This document shows positions 44,322-53,842 of a stretch of DNA of 64,000 nucleotides, piece after piece; positions within the stretch are counted from its first letter, which is position 1, and every line of letters begins with the position of its first letter. The stretch is taken from the NCBI RefSeq assembly GCF_003046625.1, contig NZ_QAAD01000008.1, positions 1 through 64,000 of the forward strand. The letters run 5' to 3'. The notes beneath the pieces were generated by a model. It saw only the letters and a program-made list of their open reading frames with translations, had not been told where the DNA came from and made no database searches. The translations under genes were made by a program, and so were the position numbers. Source of the DNA: Mangrovibacterium marinum (GTDB lineage Bacteria > Bacteroidota > Bacteroidia > Bacteroidales > Prolixibacteraceae).

Positions 44322-46661
44322 TTATTTGGAAAAGACAGAAATTTGTGTCTTTGGTCTTAAAATGTTACCGACAGGTACTGTATTCTGTTTGCCGATACGG
44401 AGTTCTTTAGTGAGTCGGATATCTCGTGACGAACTACCAAACAGGAAAGAGTATATTCCCTTGTCAGTTTGCCATGCACTGATATCCTGATTAAATGAGG
44501 CTAATGCTTCGTGTGGAATAATCATCGAGATTGCTTCAGTCTCTCCCGGTTGTAGCATTCGGGTTTTGGAAAAAGCTTTAAGTTCCCTTTGGGGTTTTTC
44601 ATAAGCCGGATTCAAAGGGGAAGATACATAGAGTTGCACAATCTCCTTTCCTGCTTTATCACCGATATTTGTCACATTTATACTGACATTGTAATTCCTA
44701 CCATTATCGACTATGCGGGGGGATGAGTAGGTAAACGTTGTATAAGATAATCCATAACCAAAAGGATAAGAAACATCCTTCTTAAAAGTGTCGAAGTAGC
44801 GATAGCCTACGTAAATGTCCTCTTCATAATCCGTATAGTCCCAGTTTTTGCCAAAGCCGGAAGAATCATCCGTTGGGTTGTCAATTTGATGTTCACCCAT
44901 TGGAAAATTTGTAGTGGATGGAATGTCTTCAAGTTTTACGGGAAAGGTCATTGTTAATTTCCCCGATGGCGAAACTTTGCCACTTAAGACATCCACGATA
45001 CTATTGCCCATCTCTTGCCCACATTCCCATGCCAGCAATATTGCATCTGGCAAATCTTTCCATGATGCGGTTTCGATTACATTTCCCACATTGAGTAAAA
45101 CAAGGACTTTTTTGTTTGCCGCATGAAAGGTACGGCACGTATTTTCAATCAGTTGCCTTTCGTCCACACTCAAATTGAAATCCGACGGAATACAATCTTT
45201 TCCTTCTCCTGACTTGCGGCCTACGGTGAGAATAGCAATATCTGTTTCATTAGAAAGCCGGTTAAGAATTTCTTGTGACATCGTTATTTCCGATGGTGCA
45301 GGTTGCGACATGAACATTAATTTCTTAATCTGTTTCAAACTGTCTTGATATTTCTCATCCAGTTCTTCTATATGTTTTCCATATAATTGTTCTGTTTCTG
45401 CATCAATTTCATATCCGGCATTCTTCAATCCTTCAGCCAGAGAAACCATATATGCGCTGTGCACATCACCGGAACCGCTTCCTCCGGGAGTCAGACTGTA
45501 AGATGCGGAGCCAAGTAGTGCTATTTTATGAACAGACGTCTGTGATAGTGGAAGCGTATTATTTCTGTTTTCCAACAATACCATGCCTTCTTGTCCTGCC
45601 TGTCGTGCAATATCTGCATGAGATTTCAGATCAGGGTGATTAGAATAAGCATATTTTTTGAAATGCGGTGTACGAACAATCATTCCTAACACGTTACTGA
45701 CATTACGGTCTATGATTTTTTCATCCAGCTCTCCTTTTTTTACAGCACTTATAATATCATTGTATTGCTTTTCCGTTCCTGGTTGCAACATATCATTGCC
45801 TGCCTGCATTTGCCGAACAGCATTCTTTCCTCCAAACCAATCAGACATAACCAGTCCTTTGAAACCCCATTCTTGACGAAGCAGATCCGTAAGCAACTCA
45901 CCATTCTCAGATGTATAAATGCCATTCAGAAGGTTGTAAGATGTCATAACTGTCCACGGGGCCGCATTCTTTATCACTGTTTCAAAACCTTTCAGATAAA
46001 TTTCTCTTAAGGCACGTTGTGACACGCGTGCATCATTGCCAGTACGATTACTTTCCTGATTGTTTGCTGCAAAATGTTTGACAGATACACCTACACCGTT
46101 GTTCTGCACCCCCTTCACATAGGCAGTTGCCATATTGCCCGAAACGACCGGATCCTCCGAATAATACTCAAAATTCCTTCCGCACAACGGGTATCTTTGT
46201 ATATTCAAAGCCGGGGCAAGCAATATGTCCACACCATATTCCAAAGCCTCATTTCCTATCGCTTGGCCTACTGATTGTACAAGCTCTGTATTCCATGTGG
46301 AAGCCAGCGATGTAGCAATAGGGAAATGTGTACAATAATAAGTAGCAGTATCATTCTCGCGCTTTGGAGAAATTCTAACTCCGGCAGGACCATCAGCCAA
46401 CACGACTGCCGGTATTCCCAAACGAGGAATGGCATAGGTTGTACCCGCTGCACCGGGAACTATGTTTTTGGTTTCACCAATGACAGGCTGGTCATTAATT
46501 ATTCCATCCATGCCGGTTCCTATCAGGAGATGGACTTTTTCTTCCAAAGTCATCGCTTTTACAACTTCAGCAATTGTTGCTTGTCCAAGTTGCGGAATGT
46601 TTTGTGCATGAGCCACCAAGCTGAAAGTAGCTAACATCAATCCCATAATACACTTCTTCAT
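44322..46661 (-). CDS. Glycoside hydrolase family 3 beta-glycosidase
   Basis: 779 residues from the ATG at 46661, which begins a signal peptide (MKKCIMGLMLATFSLVAHAQ). Domain 1 TIM barrel with KHFAANNQE and the nucleophile Asp274 in GLVMSDWFGGK; domain 2 alpha/beta sandwich (about 375-590); C-terminal fibronectin-III-like domain (about 670-740). The closest described relatives are Bacteroides beta-glucosidases; beta-xylosidase activity is possible. It lies between two yefM copies, next to an AraC regulator, and apart from the GH2-GH35-GH36 run. Confidence 0.92.
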   Translation of the reverse strand: MKKCIMGLMLATFSLVAHAQNIPQLGQATIAEVVKAMTLEEKVHLLIGTGMDGIINDQPVIGETKNIVPGAAGTTYAIPRLGIPAVVLADGPAGVRISPKRENDTATYYCTHFPIATSLASTWNTELVQSVGQAIGNEALEYGVDILLAPALNIQRYPLCGRNFEYYSEDPVVSGNMATAYVKGVQNNGVGVSVKHFAANNQESNRTGNDARVSQRALREIYLKGFETVIKNAAPWTVMTSYNLLNGIYTSENGELLTDLLRQEWGFKGLVMSDWFGGKNAVRQMQAGNDMLQPGTEKQYNDIISAVKKGELDEKIIDRNVSNVLGMIVRTPHFKKYAYSNHPDLKSHADIARQAGQEGMVLLENRNNTLPLSQTSVHKIALLGSASYSLTPGGSGSGDVHSAYMVSLAEGLKNAGYEIDAETEQLYGKHIEELDEKYQDSLKQIKKLMFMSQPAPSEITMSQEILNRLSNETDIAILTVGRKSGEGKDCIPSDFNLSVDERQLIENTCRTFHAANKKVLVLLNVGNVIETASWKDLPDAILLAWECGQEMGNSIVDVLSGKVSPSGKLTMTFPVKLEDIPSTTNFPMGEHQIDNPTDDSSGFGKNWDYTDYEEDIYVGYRYFDTFKKDVSYPFGYGLSYTTFTYSSPRIVDNGRNYNVSINVTNIGDKAGKEIVQLYVSSPLNPAYEKPQRELKAFSKTRMLQPGETEAISMIIPHEALASFNQDISAWQTDKGIYSFLFGSSSRDIRLTKELRIGKQNTVPVGNILRPKTQISVFSK

Positions 46662-46691
46662 ATCTAAAATTGGTACTTTGTATTTCTTACG

Positions 46692-46722
46692 CAAAATTAT
46701 TCAGCTTACTATGTACATGAAA
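46692..46722 (-). promoter_or_regulatory. Promoter of the GH3 gene
   Basis: On the minus strand TAATTTTG (46699-46692) fits the -7 consensus and TTTC (46722-46719) is a near -33 element, spacing 19. The ATG at 46661 is 30 bp further. Confidence 0.5.
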
Positions 46723-46895
46723 GTTTGAAATGATAAGAAAATGGTTTTTGTTGAAACAATGACGTGGTGTTATGTTGAAATTGTAATTTGTAAAATAGTT
46801 GAGATTTTTCGGCAGTTAAAATATTTTGGCGTGGCGCTGCTGTTATCTTCCTCCTCGCCTAGGGGTGTTTGCATGATATATGTTTATGTGAACAG

Positions 46896-47185
46896 CCGTT
46901 ATGCCGATGTATTGCTGATGTTGGCTGAAGCCTACACTAGGACCGGACAGGTGGCGAAAGCTGCGCCGCAGGTGCATCGTGTCCGAAACCGGGCTTTGTT
47001 GACTGACAAGCTTTCTGAAATGATACAATATTCCGAGGATGAAATGATGCAGGAGATCCGTCGTCAGCGAAACCTGGAATTTGCGCGCGAAGGATTGCAT
47101 TTCTACGATTTACGTCGCTGGGGTTTGTTGGAGTCAACAATTAAAAATGCCAAGCAATTGGGCTATCAAAACTACACTTCAAAAT
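46896..47185 (+). pseudogene. SusD 3'-part fragment, duplicate of 62645-62934
   Basis: 290 bp align without gaps to the 3' part of the intact susD gene; I count about 14 mismatches. It encodes RYADVLLMLAEAY to GYQNYTSK of SusD in an open frame but lacks the signal, the N-terminal three quarters and the last 24 residues. At 47180 it joins the truncated yoeB copy across the shared word TTCAAA. A 162-codon open frame through the joint is chimeric and unlikely to be a real protein. Confidence 0.85.
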
Positions 47186-47298
47186 GGAGTGCATTGGCAT
47201 TCTTTAATCAGATAATTGATTTTCTTTAGAGCCTTATTATCAGTATTTATCCAATGTAAATAATCCTCCCGGGCAAATTTGTCCCAGAAAATATCCAT
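47179..47298 (-). pseudogene. yoeB: Truncated YoeB-type toxin, copy 2
   Basis: 39 codons identical in type to the first copy (MDIFWDKFAREDYLHW...), with Cys for Arg near the end, then a TGA made by the SusD joint. All catalytic residues (Glu46, Arg65, His83, Tyr84) are lost. Confidence 0.85.
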
Positions 47299-47300
47299 TA

Positions 47301-47552
47301 TTATTCAATGAGTGGGTTGTTGAGCAAGTTCGCCTTTTTGTTAATGTTCTCAATGGAGCTTTCAAGGCGTTCGCGGTTGCTTTTGCTTTTATTCAAGTGG
47401 AATGTTTCCTGCAAAGCGTTAAACTCTTCCAAAGACATCATGACAATGCTTTTTCCTTTCGGGCGATGAACAATCAGCAACTCATCCTCGGCAACAGCGT
47501 CCAGGTTGGCTTTTAGATTTTGTCTCAATTCTGAATAATATACTGCTTTCAT
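47301..47552 (-). CDS. yefM: YefM-type antitoxin, copy 2
   Basis: 83 residues, nearly identical to copy 1 at 41928-42176; a 6-bp duplication gives LNKSKSNRER, and CAA to TAA shortens the end by one residue. The intact antitoxin survives beside a destroyed toxin. DNA similarity to copy 1 runs from about 47183 to 47590, including the promoter region. Confidence 0.9.
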   Translation of the reverse strand: MKAVYYSELRQNLKANLDAVAEDELLIVHRPKGKSIVMMSLEEFNALQETFHLNKSKSNRERLESSIENINKKANLLNNPLIE

Positions 47553-47590
47553 ACTTTGCGATCTTTATTAAGTATAAATATACGTACTTA

Positions 47591-47905
47591 TCCAGCACCT
47601 TTTTAAACTGGCGTGAAAAGTAGAATTGATCGTCAAAGCCCGATTTTACGGGCGATGTCAGCCATCGACCGATCGTCAGTGTCGAGTAATCGGCAAGCCC
47701 TGCTGAATCTTTAGCTGAGTAAAATAGTCAATAGGCGAGCGTCCGGTTCGGGTTAAAAAAAAGTGCGAATAATGGGAGGCTGACAGTTTTATGGTGGAAG
47801 CGAGTTCGTTCAACTTAAATTTCGGTTGATTGTTTCGGGGGTGAAGTTGATGCTGCATTCTTTTGTGGTTCCTGACACATTCCCGATATTTGATTCTCCG
47901 CAATG
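47591..47905 (-). pseudogene. AraC-family regulator remnant with two frameshifts
   Basis: The helix-turn-helix part of a PUL-type AraC regulator can be read across three frames: KFKLNELASTIKLSASHYSH..GRSPIDYFTQLKIQQ, then ACRLLDTDDRSMADIARKIG, then FDDQFYFSRQFKKVL. Both frame changes are one extra G in a GGC context (near 47700 and 47640). The N-terminal sensor domain is missing and the 3' end is cut at the yefM copy 2 region. Such a regulator would normally face the GH2 gene at 47945. Confidence 0.75.
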
Positions 47906-47944
47906 CCGGAGTTATACTATTTAATCTACTAAAACTACGACTAC

Positions 47945-50827
47945 ATGAGACTAAACTTATTCTTAATTGTAATCATATTAATTCTTTCAGCCTGTGAACA
48001 AAAGGATGCGGACAGGATTGATCTCGCCGGCGAATGGCAGTTTGCAACCGATCCCTCCGACATTGGAAAATCGGAAAAATGGTATTCCGAAAACTTCAAG
48101 GAGACTGTTTTGTTGCCGGGATCAATGGCAGAAAACGATAAGGGAGATATTCCAGATTTACATACGCCATGGACGGGAACGATATACGATAGTTCATTTT
48201 ATTTCAACCCGGCGTTGGAAAAGTACCGACAGGAAGGAGATGTGAAATTTCCGTTCTGGCTGACGCCGAATAAATATTACAAAGGTGCGGCCTGGTACCG
48301 CAAAGAAATTACAGTGCCTGCCAATTGGGACGACAAGCGCGTGGTGCTTCATTTGGAGCGCCCGCACTGGCAAACAACGGTCTGGGTGAACGACCAGAAA
48401 GCAGGTTATCAAAACAGCCTGTCGACACCTCACGAATATGATGTGACCGCGTTGCTGACAAGCGGAAGCAATTTTATTACGGTTTGTGTTGATAACCGTA
48501 CCGACTCAATCAATGTTGGCCCCGACTCGCACAGTGTTTCGGATCACACGCAAGGCAATTGGAACGGCATGGTTGGTGAGCTTTACCTGCAGGCTGCCTC
48601 GCCTTTGTACATCGCGGATCTGCAGCTTTATCCGAACATCGATGCGAAAACGGTTAAAGCAATCATTCAACTGAAAACGGAAGACGCTGCTCCCGTTGAT
48701 GCAGAACTGCATTTGCAGGCGCGGTTGAAGACCGGTGAAGTGAAATCACTGCCAATGCTTAGTCAAAAAGTGCAGGTTTCAGCCGATGGAAAAGTGCTTG
48801 AAATGGATTATGATATGGGTGACGACGTCAAACTTTGGGACGAGTTTAGCCCGAATTTGTATGAAATGACCGCGAAAGTTGCGGCTCCAGGAATGGACCC
48901 AGATGAGCTTCAGCAAACATTTGGTATGCGAAAAGTTGAAATTGCCGATGGCAAAATCAGGGTGAACGGTCGCCCGGTATTTATGCGCGGAACATTGGAA
49001 TGTAACACCTTTCCGTTAACCGGCTATCCGCCAACCGATGTGGAGTCGTGGAAGGAAATCATGCAAACCTGCAAGGAGAGCGGCTTAAATCATATTCGTT
49101 TTCACTCGCATTGCCCGCCCGAAGCAGCTTTCATTGCTGCAGATGAATTGGGAATTTACCTTCAGCCCGAAGCGGCTAGCTGGCCCAATCATGGTACTTC
49201 GCTGGGCGATGGTCGGCCAACCGATGATTATATTTTGGCCGAAACGGAGCGAATCATCAAAGCTTATGGTAACCACCCGTCTTTTGTGATGTGGGCCTAT
49301 TGCAACGAACCTTGCGGCAACTATGTGCCCTTTCTCGATAATGATTTGCAGAAATGGAAAAGCATAGATCCCCGGCGCATTTACACCGCAGCTGCTATTG
49401 GTCGCAGTTGGAGTGTGAACTCTGGAAGTGAATTTTTGGTGCGTTCGGTGCCGCGTGGACTGCCATTCAAACAACAACCGAATGCCACATTCAATTATGA
49501 CGAACGCATTGCTGATGAAAGCCGTCCTTATGTGACCCACGAAATGGGACAGTACTGCGTTTTTCCGGATTTCTCAGAGATTGACAAGTACACCGGCGTT
49601 TACAAAGCCAAGAACTTTGAGTTGTTCAAAGGTATTTCGGAAGATAATCATCTGGGTGACCAGGCTCACGATTTCCTGATGGCTTCCGGAAAGTTGCAGG
49701 CTCTTTGTTATAAAGCTGAAATTGAAGCCGAACTCCGGACTACGACGCTGGATGGGTTTCAATTATTAGGCCTGAATGATTTTCCCGGACAGGGAAGTGC
49801 AATTATCGGTATGCTCAATGTGTTCTGGCAAGAAAAAGGCTACATCACCAAAGAGGAGATCAGCCATTTCTGTAACCAAACCGTGCCGCTGGCGGAGTTT
49901 CCAAAATTCGTATTTACGAATGCCGAAAGCCTGAATTTTCCGGTAATGGTTTCGCATTACGGGCCGGAGGTGCTTCATAGCCCAAAAGCTGGTTATACCA
50001 TTACTACGGTTTCGGGTGAGACACTGGCTAACGGAGGATTTGAAACCTATGATATTCCGACCGGTGAGTTACATCCGTTGGGACAGGTTAATTTTTCATT
50101 GGAGAACCTTAAAAAAGCTGTTCAGTGTAAATTGGAGGTGGGCGTTGATACGTTTACAAATAGCTGGGATTTCTGGGTGTTTCCCGCGACCCAACCAAGC
50201 ATAGAAAAAGACGCCGTTTATTATACTGATAAGCTGGATGAAGCTGCTTTGAAAAAACTGGACGTCGGAGCTTCAGTTTTGCTGGATGCTTCCGGCAACA
50301 TAGAAAATGGGAAAGACATTGTTGCCAATTTCACGCCGGTATTTTGGAATACTTCCTGGTTTAAAATGCGGCCTCCGCACACCACCGGAATTTTGGTGCA
50401 GGAAGATCACCCGGCTTTGAAAGACTTCCCAACGTCCTACCATAGCGACTACCAGTGGTGGGAAATCGTAAACGGCCAGCAGGTGATGTGCATCGACAGT
50501 TTCCCGCCGGCATTCCGCCCAATCGTTCAACCGATCGATACTTGGTTTTTGAGCCGCCGCCTGGCACAACTGTTTGAGGCCAAAGTGGGGAACGGAAAGC
50601 TGCTTGTTACAACCTTAAATATTGATCTTTCAAACGGGTCGGCGTCAGCTCAGCTGCGTCAAAGCCTTGTGAACTATATGAATTCCATCGACTTCAACCC
50701 TAAAGATGAATTGGAGCCTGCCGTGATCCTGGAACTGTTTGAAAAGGAAGATCGCCGGGGAGTGAATTTGTACACCAAAGGAACACCTGATGAACTGAAA
50801 CCGTCTAATCAAAAAATAAAAAGGTAA
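47945..50827 (+). CDS. Glycoside hydrolase family 2 protein, lipoprotein
   Basis: 960 residues. Lipobox LILSAC (Cys17) anchors it to a membrane. N-terminal sugar-binding jellyroll (about 25-215, GAAWYRKEITVP, WQTTVWVND), Ig-like domain (about 220-330), TIM barrel from about 335 with acid/base Glu455 in WAYCNEP and nucleophile Glu533 in VTHEMGQY; a long C-terminal region follows. The family includes beta-galactosidases, beta-glucuronidases and beta-mannosidases; activity is not fixed by sequence. First of three hydrolase genes read together. Confidence 0.9.
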   Translation: MRLNLFLIVIILILSACEQKDADRIDLAGEWQFATDPSDIGKSEKWYSENFKETVLLPGSMAENDKGDIPDLHTPWTGTIYDSSFYFNPALEKYRQEGDVKFPFWLTPNKYYKGAAWYRKEITVPANWDDKRVVLHLERPHWQTTVWVNDQKAGYQNSLSTPHEYDVTALLTSGSNFITVCVDNRTDSINVGPDSHSVSDHTQGNWNGMVGELYLQAASPLYIADLQLYPNIDAKTVKAIIQLKTEDAAPVDAELHLQARLKTGEVKSLPMLSQKVQVSADGKVLEMDYDMGDDVKLWDEFSPNLYEMTAKVAAPGMDPDELQQTFGMRKVEIADGKIRVNGRPVFMRGTLECNTFPLTGYPPTDVESWKEIMQTCKESGLNHIRFHSHCPPEAAFIAADELGIYLQPEAASWPNHGTSLGDGRPTDDYILAETERIIKAYGNHPSFVMWAYCNEPCGNYVPFLDNDLQKWKSIDPRRIYTAAAIGRSWSVNSGSEFLVRSVPRGLPFKQQPNATFNYDERIADESRPYVTHEMGQYCVFPDFSEIDKYTGVYKAKNFELFKGISEDNHLGDQAHDFLMASGKLQALCYKAEIEAELRTTTLDGFQLLGLNDFPGQGSAIIGMLNVFWQEKGYITKEEISHFCNQTVPLAEFPKFVFTNAESLNFPVMVSHYGPEVLHSPKAGYTITTVSGETLANGGFETYDIPTGELHPLGQVNFSLENLKKAVQCKLEVGVDTFTNSWDFWVFPATQPSIEKDAVYYTDKLDEAALKKLDVGASVLLDASGNIENGKDIVANFTPVFWNTSWFKMRPPHTTGILVQEDHPALKDFPTSYHSDYQWWEIVNGQQVMCIDSFPPAFRPIVQPIDTWFLSRRLAQLFEAKVGNGKLLVTTLNIDLSNGSASAQLRQSLVNYMNSIDFNPKDELEPAVILELFEKEDRRGVNLYTKGTPDELKPSNQKIKR

Positions 50828-50967
50828 TAATAGAAGCGAGTTGAAAGCATCAAGCTGCCAGAGAGCGAAGAAGGCAACGGTTTCGTTGTTGCTCAGAGCC
50901 CGTTGAGAAATCCTTTGCGGTAAAAACAAAATGAAAAAGTAATGACTACACAATCAAACCAAAAACA

Positions 50968-53715
50968 ATGAAATACATCTGCTACTCAATCCTGTTGCTG
51001 TTTTTCAACGTCGCAATTGCCGGAGCACAAAACCTGAAGCGCATTGATGCGTCGAAGGCCAGTTCGAAGGTGGTATCCGGGCAACTAAAAATGGGAAATC
51101 CAGGGCCTGATGGGAAAAAGCTGGAAGTGAACAACCACTACCTCACACTAAACGGAAAGCCAATTATTCCGGTGATGGGAGAGGTGCACTACTCGCGTAT
51201 TCCGACGGAGCAGTGGGAAGATGTGTTGCTGAAGATGAAGGCTGGTGGTGTCAACATCATTGCATCCTATGCGCTTTGGAATCATCATGAGGAAATAGAA
51301 GGGCAGTTTGATTGGAGTGGCAATAAAAACATCCGCGAGTTTGCGAAACTCTGTGCAAAACATAACTTGTACTTTTACCCTCGCATTGGCCCCTGGTGCC
51401 ATGCCGAGGTGCGCAATGGGGGTACGCCCGATTGGATTCTGACGAAAAAAAATATCAAAGATCGTTCGAACGATCCGGTTTACCAGCAGTATGCCGAGGA
51501 ATGGTACAAGCAGGTTGGCCTGCAGTTACAAGGTTTGATGTACAAAGACGGTGGCCCAATCATTGGTGTTCAGCTGGAAAATGAGTACCGCAAAGGAAAA
51601 GGTGGCGAAGCTCATATTCTGTGGTTGAAAGAAACTGCGCAGAAATATGGATTCGATACCCCGCTGTACACTGTAACCGGCTGGCAAAATGGCTCCGTTC
51701 CCCCTTTGGAGGTTATTCCTTTGTGGGCCGCCTATCCTGATGCTCCCTGGGCCGATAACCTGAGACGAAACGAAGCTAAAACCGACTTCCTGTTCAAAAA
51801 ATACCGCGATACCGATGCCGTTGGCGATAATGTGCAAAAGGACAGGGAAGCCTACATCGATTACGACGCTTATCCGTACTTTACCTGCGAGATTGGAGTT
51901 GGAAATATGAATACCGATCATCGCCGATTGCAAATTGGGTCGCGTGATGGTTTGGGGCTGATTATGGCGAAAATGGCATCGGGTAGTAACCTGCCCGGTT
52001 ATTACATGTTTGCCGGCGGTTCCAATCCACTTGGGCAGTTAACAACTCTGGAGGAAAATCGCGAAGAAAGTGGTTACTACAATACCAACCCGGTTATTTC
52101 CTACGATTTTCAGGCGGCGATAAACGAGTCTGGTCGCCTGAACGGACCTTACCACGAGGTGAAAAAACTGCATTACTTTTTGCATGAATTTGGCGACCGT
52201 TTGGCACCCATGGTACCGGTGTTCCCCGAAGACAATGCGGACTTCCAGTATGTGGTTCGCTCATCTGGTGAATCAGCTTTCGTGTTCGGAATGAACTACT
52301 TCCGTCACCACGATTTGGAGGCGTTGAAAGGGCTACAGTTCGAAGTGAAATTGGGAGGTGGAACGGTAATTTTCCCATCGAAAACTGTTACCATTTCGGA
52401 CGGTGCAATTTTTATGTGGCCGATGAACTTTGCGTTGGGAAATATCAGTTTAAATTACGCCACGGCGCAACCACTTTGCCATGTTGGTAACAAATGGATT
52501 TTTATTGAAGATGCTGATGCGTCGCCGGAGTTTTGCCTGAAAGCTGAAGGTTTAAGCAGCGTAACGGCGAGCACGGGTAAAGTGAAAGAAAAAGATGGCA
52601 CCTATGTCGTTAGCGACCTGAAGCCGGGTGTTGATTGCGAAATCAATATGAAGGAAGCTGACGGAAGCGAACAAAAGATTATTGTGCTGTCGAAAGCAGA
52701 AGCATTGAACAGCTGGTTGCTGGATCTCGAAAATGGTGAAAAAGCTTTCTTCGTGTCCGCTGCTGATTTGTATGCTAATCAAGGAGAAGTATTTGCTTTC
52801 GATACAAACCCGAATATTTCTGTTTTGAAACTGAATGCAGAAGGCGATGAAAACTTCGAAAAATACGAATATCAACTACCTGAGAAAAAACTTCAGCTTG
52901 AAGTAGAAAGAGTTGAGCCACTTGCAGATGCAGTCTTCCTGAAAACATCGGCAGTGGATGAGTTGGATAGCAAAAATAGCCTGCGTCACCGTTTCTTCCT
53001 GAAAGAGTTCAGCCTGAATAATCCGTCGGAAGTAAAGCGCGCTAAACTCCTGATTTATGCCGAAACAGATTGCAAAGTCCAGCTGAACAATCGCTGGGTG
53101 AACCAAGCAGTTGTGCCCGGGCAATTAACAGTGCTGGATGTGACCGGTTACACGCAAAAAGGCGAAAATAAGCTGATGCTGGATTTTCCGTTTGAAGCCG
53201 GCGATAAAGCTTTTGCGGCAGAACTGCAGGTGGAATATTTCAACTCGAACCGGGTGGAGTTCACGACCAATCAGTCTTGGTTGATGCGGGATTCGTATAT
53301 CTACCCGAGTTTCTTAACCGGCTTTGGTGGTTTTGCTGCGCCTGAGCAGGTTGGTCGTCGTAAAATTAGCGGAACGGAACAATTGGCGAATCAGTACTAT
53401 GTGTTCCGCTTGCCGGAGAATTATGCGGATGGCCTGAATAATGTGTACCTGCAAATTGACTATACGGGCGATAAAGGGAAGCTGTATTTCAACCAACTGT
53501 TGGTGGCCGACAATTTTTACAGCGGCGATTTATGGGAGATTGGTCTCAACCGACTTCACTTACCACTGGATGGTCAGCCACTGAAATTGGAGATTAGTCC
53601 GCTACCGGCCAATGCCCGGGTGTATTTTGATGATGCGGAGGCAAAAGAAGCGGCGACAAACGTTTTGGTAAAATCGGTGAATCTGTTCCCGGAATATCGG
53701 GTGGAGATCCAGTAA
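50968..53715 (+). CDS. Glycoside hydrolase family 35 beta-galactosidase
   Basis: 915 residues with a signal peptide ending AIAGAQN. TIM barrel (about 55-400): PVMGEVHYSRIPTEQW, RIGPWCHAEVRNGG, acid/base Glu206 in GVQLENEYRKG, nucleophile Glu308 in FTCEIGVGN. C-terminal beta-rich domains (about 420-915) include two likely jellyrolls. It releases terminal beta-galactose; periplasmic or surface location is likely. 140 bp after the GH2 gene and 127 bp before the GH36 gene, same strand. Confidence 0.92.
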   Translation: MKYICYSILLLFFNVAIAGAQNLKRIDASKASSKVVSGQLKMGNPGPDGKKLEVNNHYLTLNGKPIIPVMGEVHYSRIPTEQWEDVLLKMKAGGVNIIASYALWNHHEEIEGQFDWSGNKNIREFAKLCAKHNLYFYPRIGPWCHAEVRNGGTPDWILTKKNIKDRSNDPVYQQYAEEWYKQVGLQLQGLMYKDGGPIIGVQLENEYRKGKGGEAHILWLKETAQKYGFDTPLYTVTGWQNGSVPPLEVIPLWAAYPDAPWADNLRRNEAKTDFLFKKYRDTDAVGDNVQKDREAYIDYDAYPYFTCEIGVGNMNTDHRRLQIGSRDGLGLIMAKMASGSNLPGYYMFAGGSNPLGQLTTLEENREESGYYNTNPVISYDFQAAINESGRLNGPYHEVKKLHYFLHEFGDRLAPMVPVFPEDNADFQYVVRSSGESAFVFGMNYFRHHDLEALKGLQFEVKLGGGTVIFPSKTVTISDGAIFMWPMNFALGNISLNYATAQPLCHVGNKWIFIEDADASPEFCLKAEGLSSVTASTGKVKEKDGTYVVSDLKPGVDCEINMKEADGSEQKIIVLSKAEALNSWLLDLENGEKAFFVSAADLYANQGEVFAFDTNPNISVLKLNAEGDENFEKYEYQLPEKKLQLEVERVEPLADAVFLKTSAVDELDSKNSLRHRFFLKEFSLNNPSEVKRAKLLIYAETDCKVQLNNRWVNQAVVPGQLTVLDVTGYTQKGENKLMLDFPFEAGDKAFAAELQVEYFNSNRVEFTTNQSWLMRDSYIYPSFLTGFGGFAAPEQVGRRKISGTEQLANQYYVFRLPENYADGLNNVYLQIDYTGDKGKLYFNQLLVADNFYSGDLWEIGLNRLHLPLDGQPLKLEISPLPANARVYFDDAEAKEAATNVLVKSVNLFPEYRVEIQ

Positions 53716-53842
53716 AGGCGCCACTTGCCCTAAAATGATCAAATCAATATCGATTTTAAAATGGCATTTTTGCATGGCATTTTGGGGAAAGTGTCCCTTT
53801 TCTCCGTTTTAAAGGAAGAGATATCAACTAAACCGATCAAAT

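Noticed and set aside
44063-44410. 115-codon plus-strand frame between AraC and GH3
   Set aside because: The minus strand encodes a recognisable decarboxylase fragment and the GH3 end over the same bases; the plus-strand product is Ser-rich with no family features.
46741-47229. 162-codon open frame through the SusD fragment into yoeB antisense
   Set aside because: The first 50 codons have no protein-like character and the end is antisense yoeB. It is a chance chimera from recombination, so only the SusD fragment is annotated.
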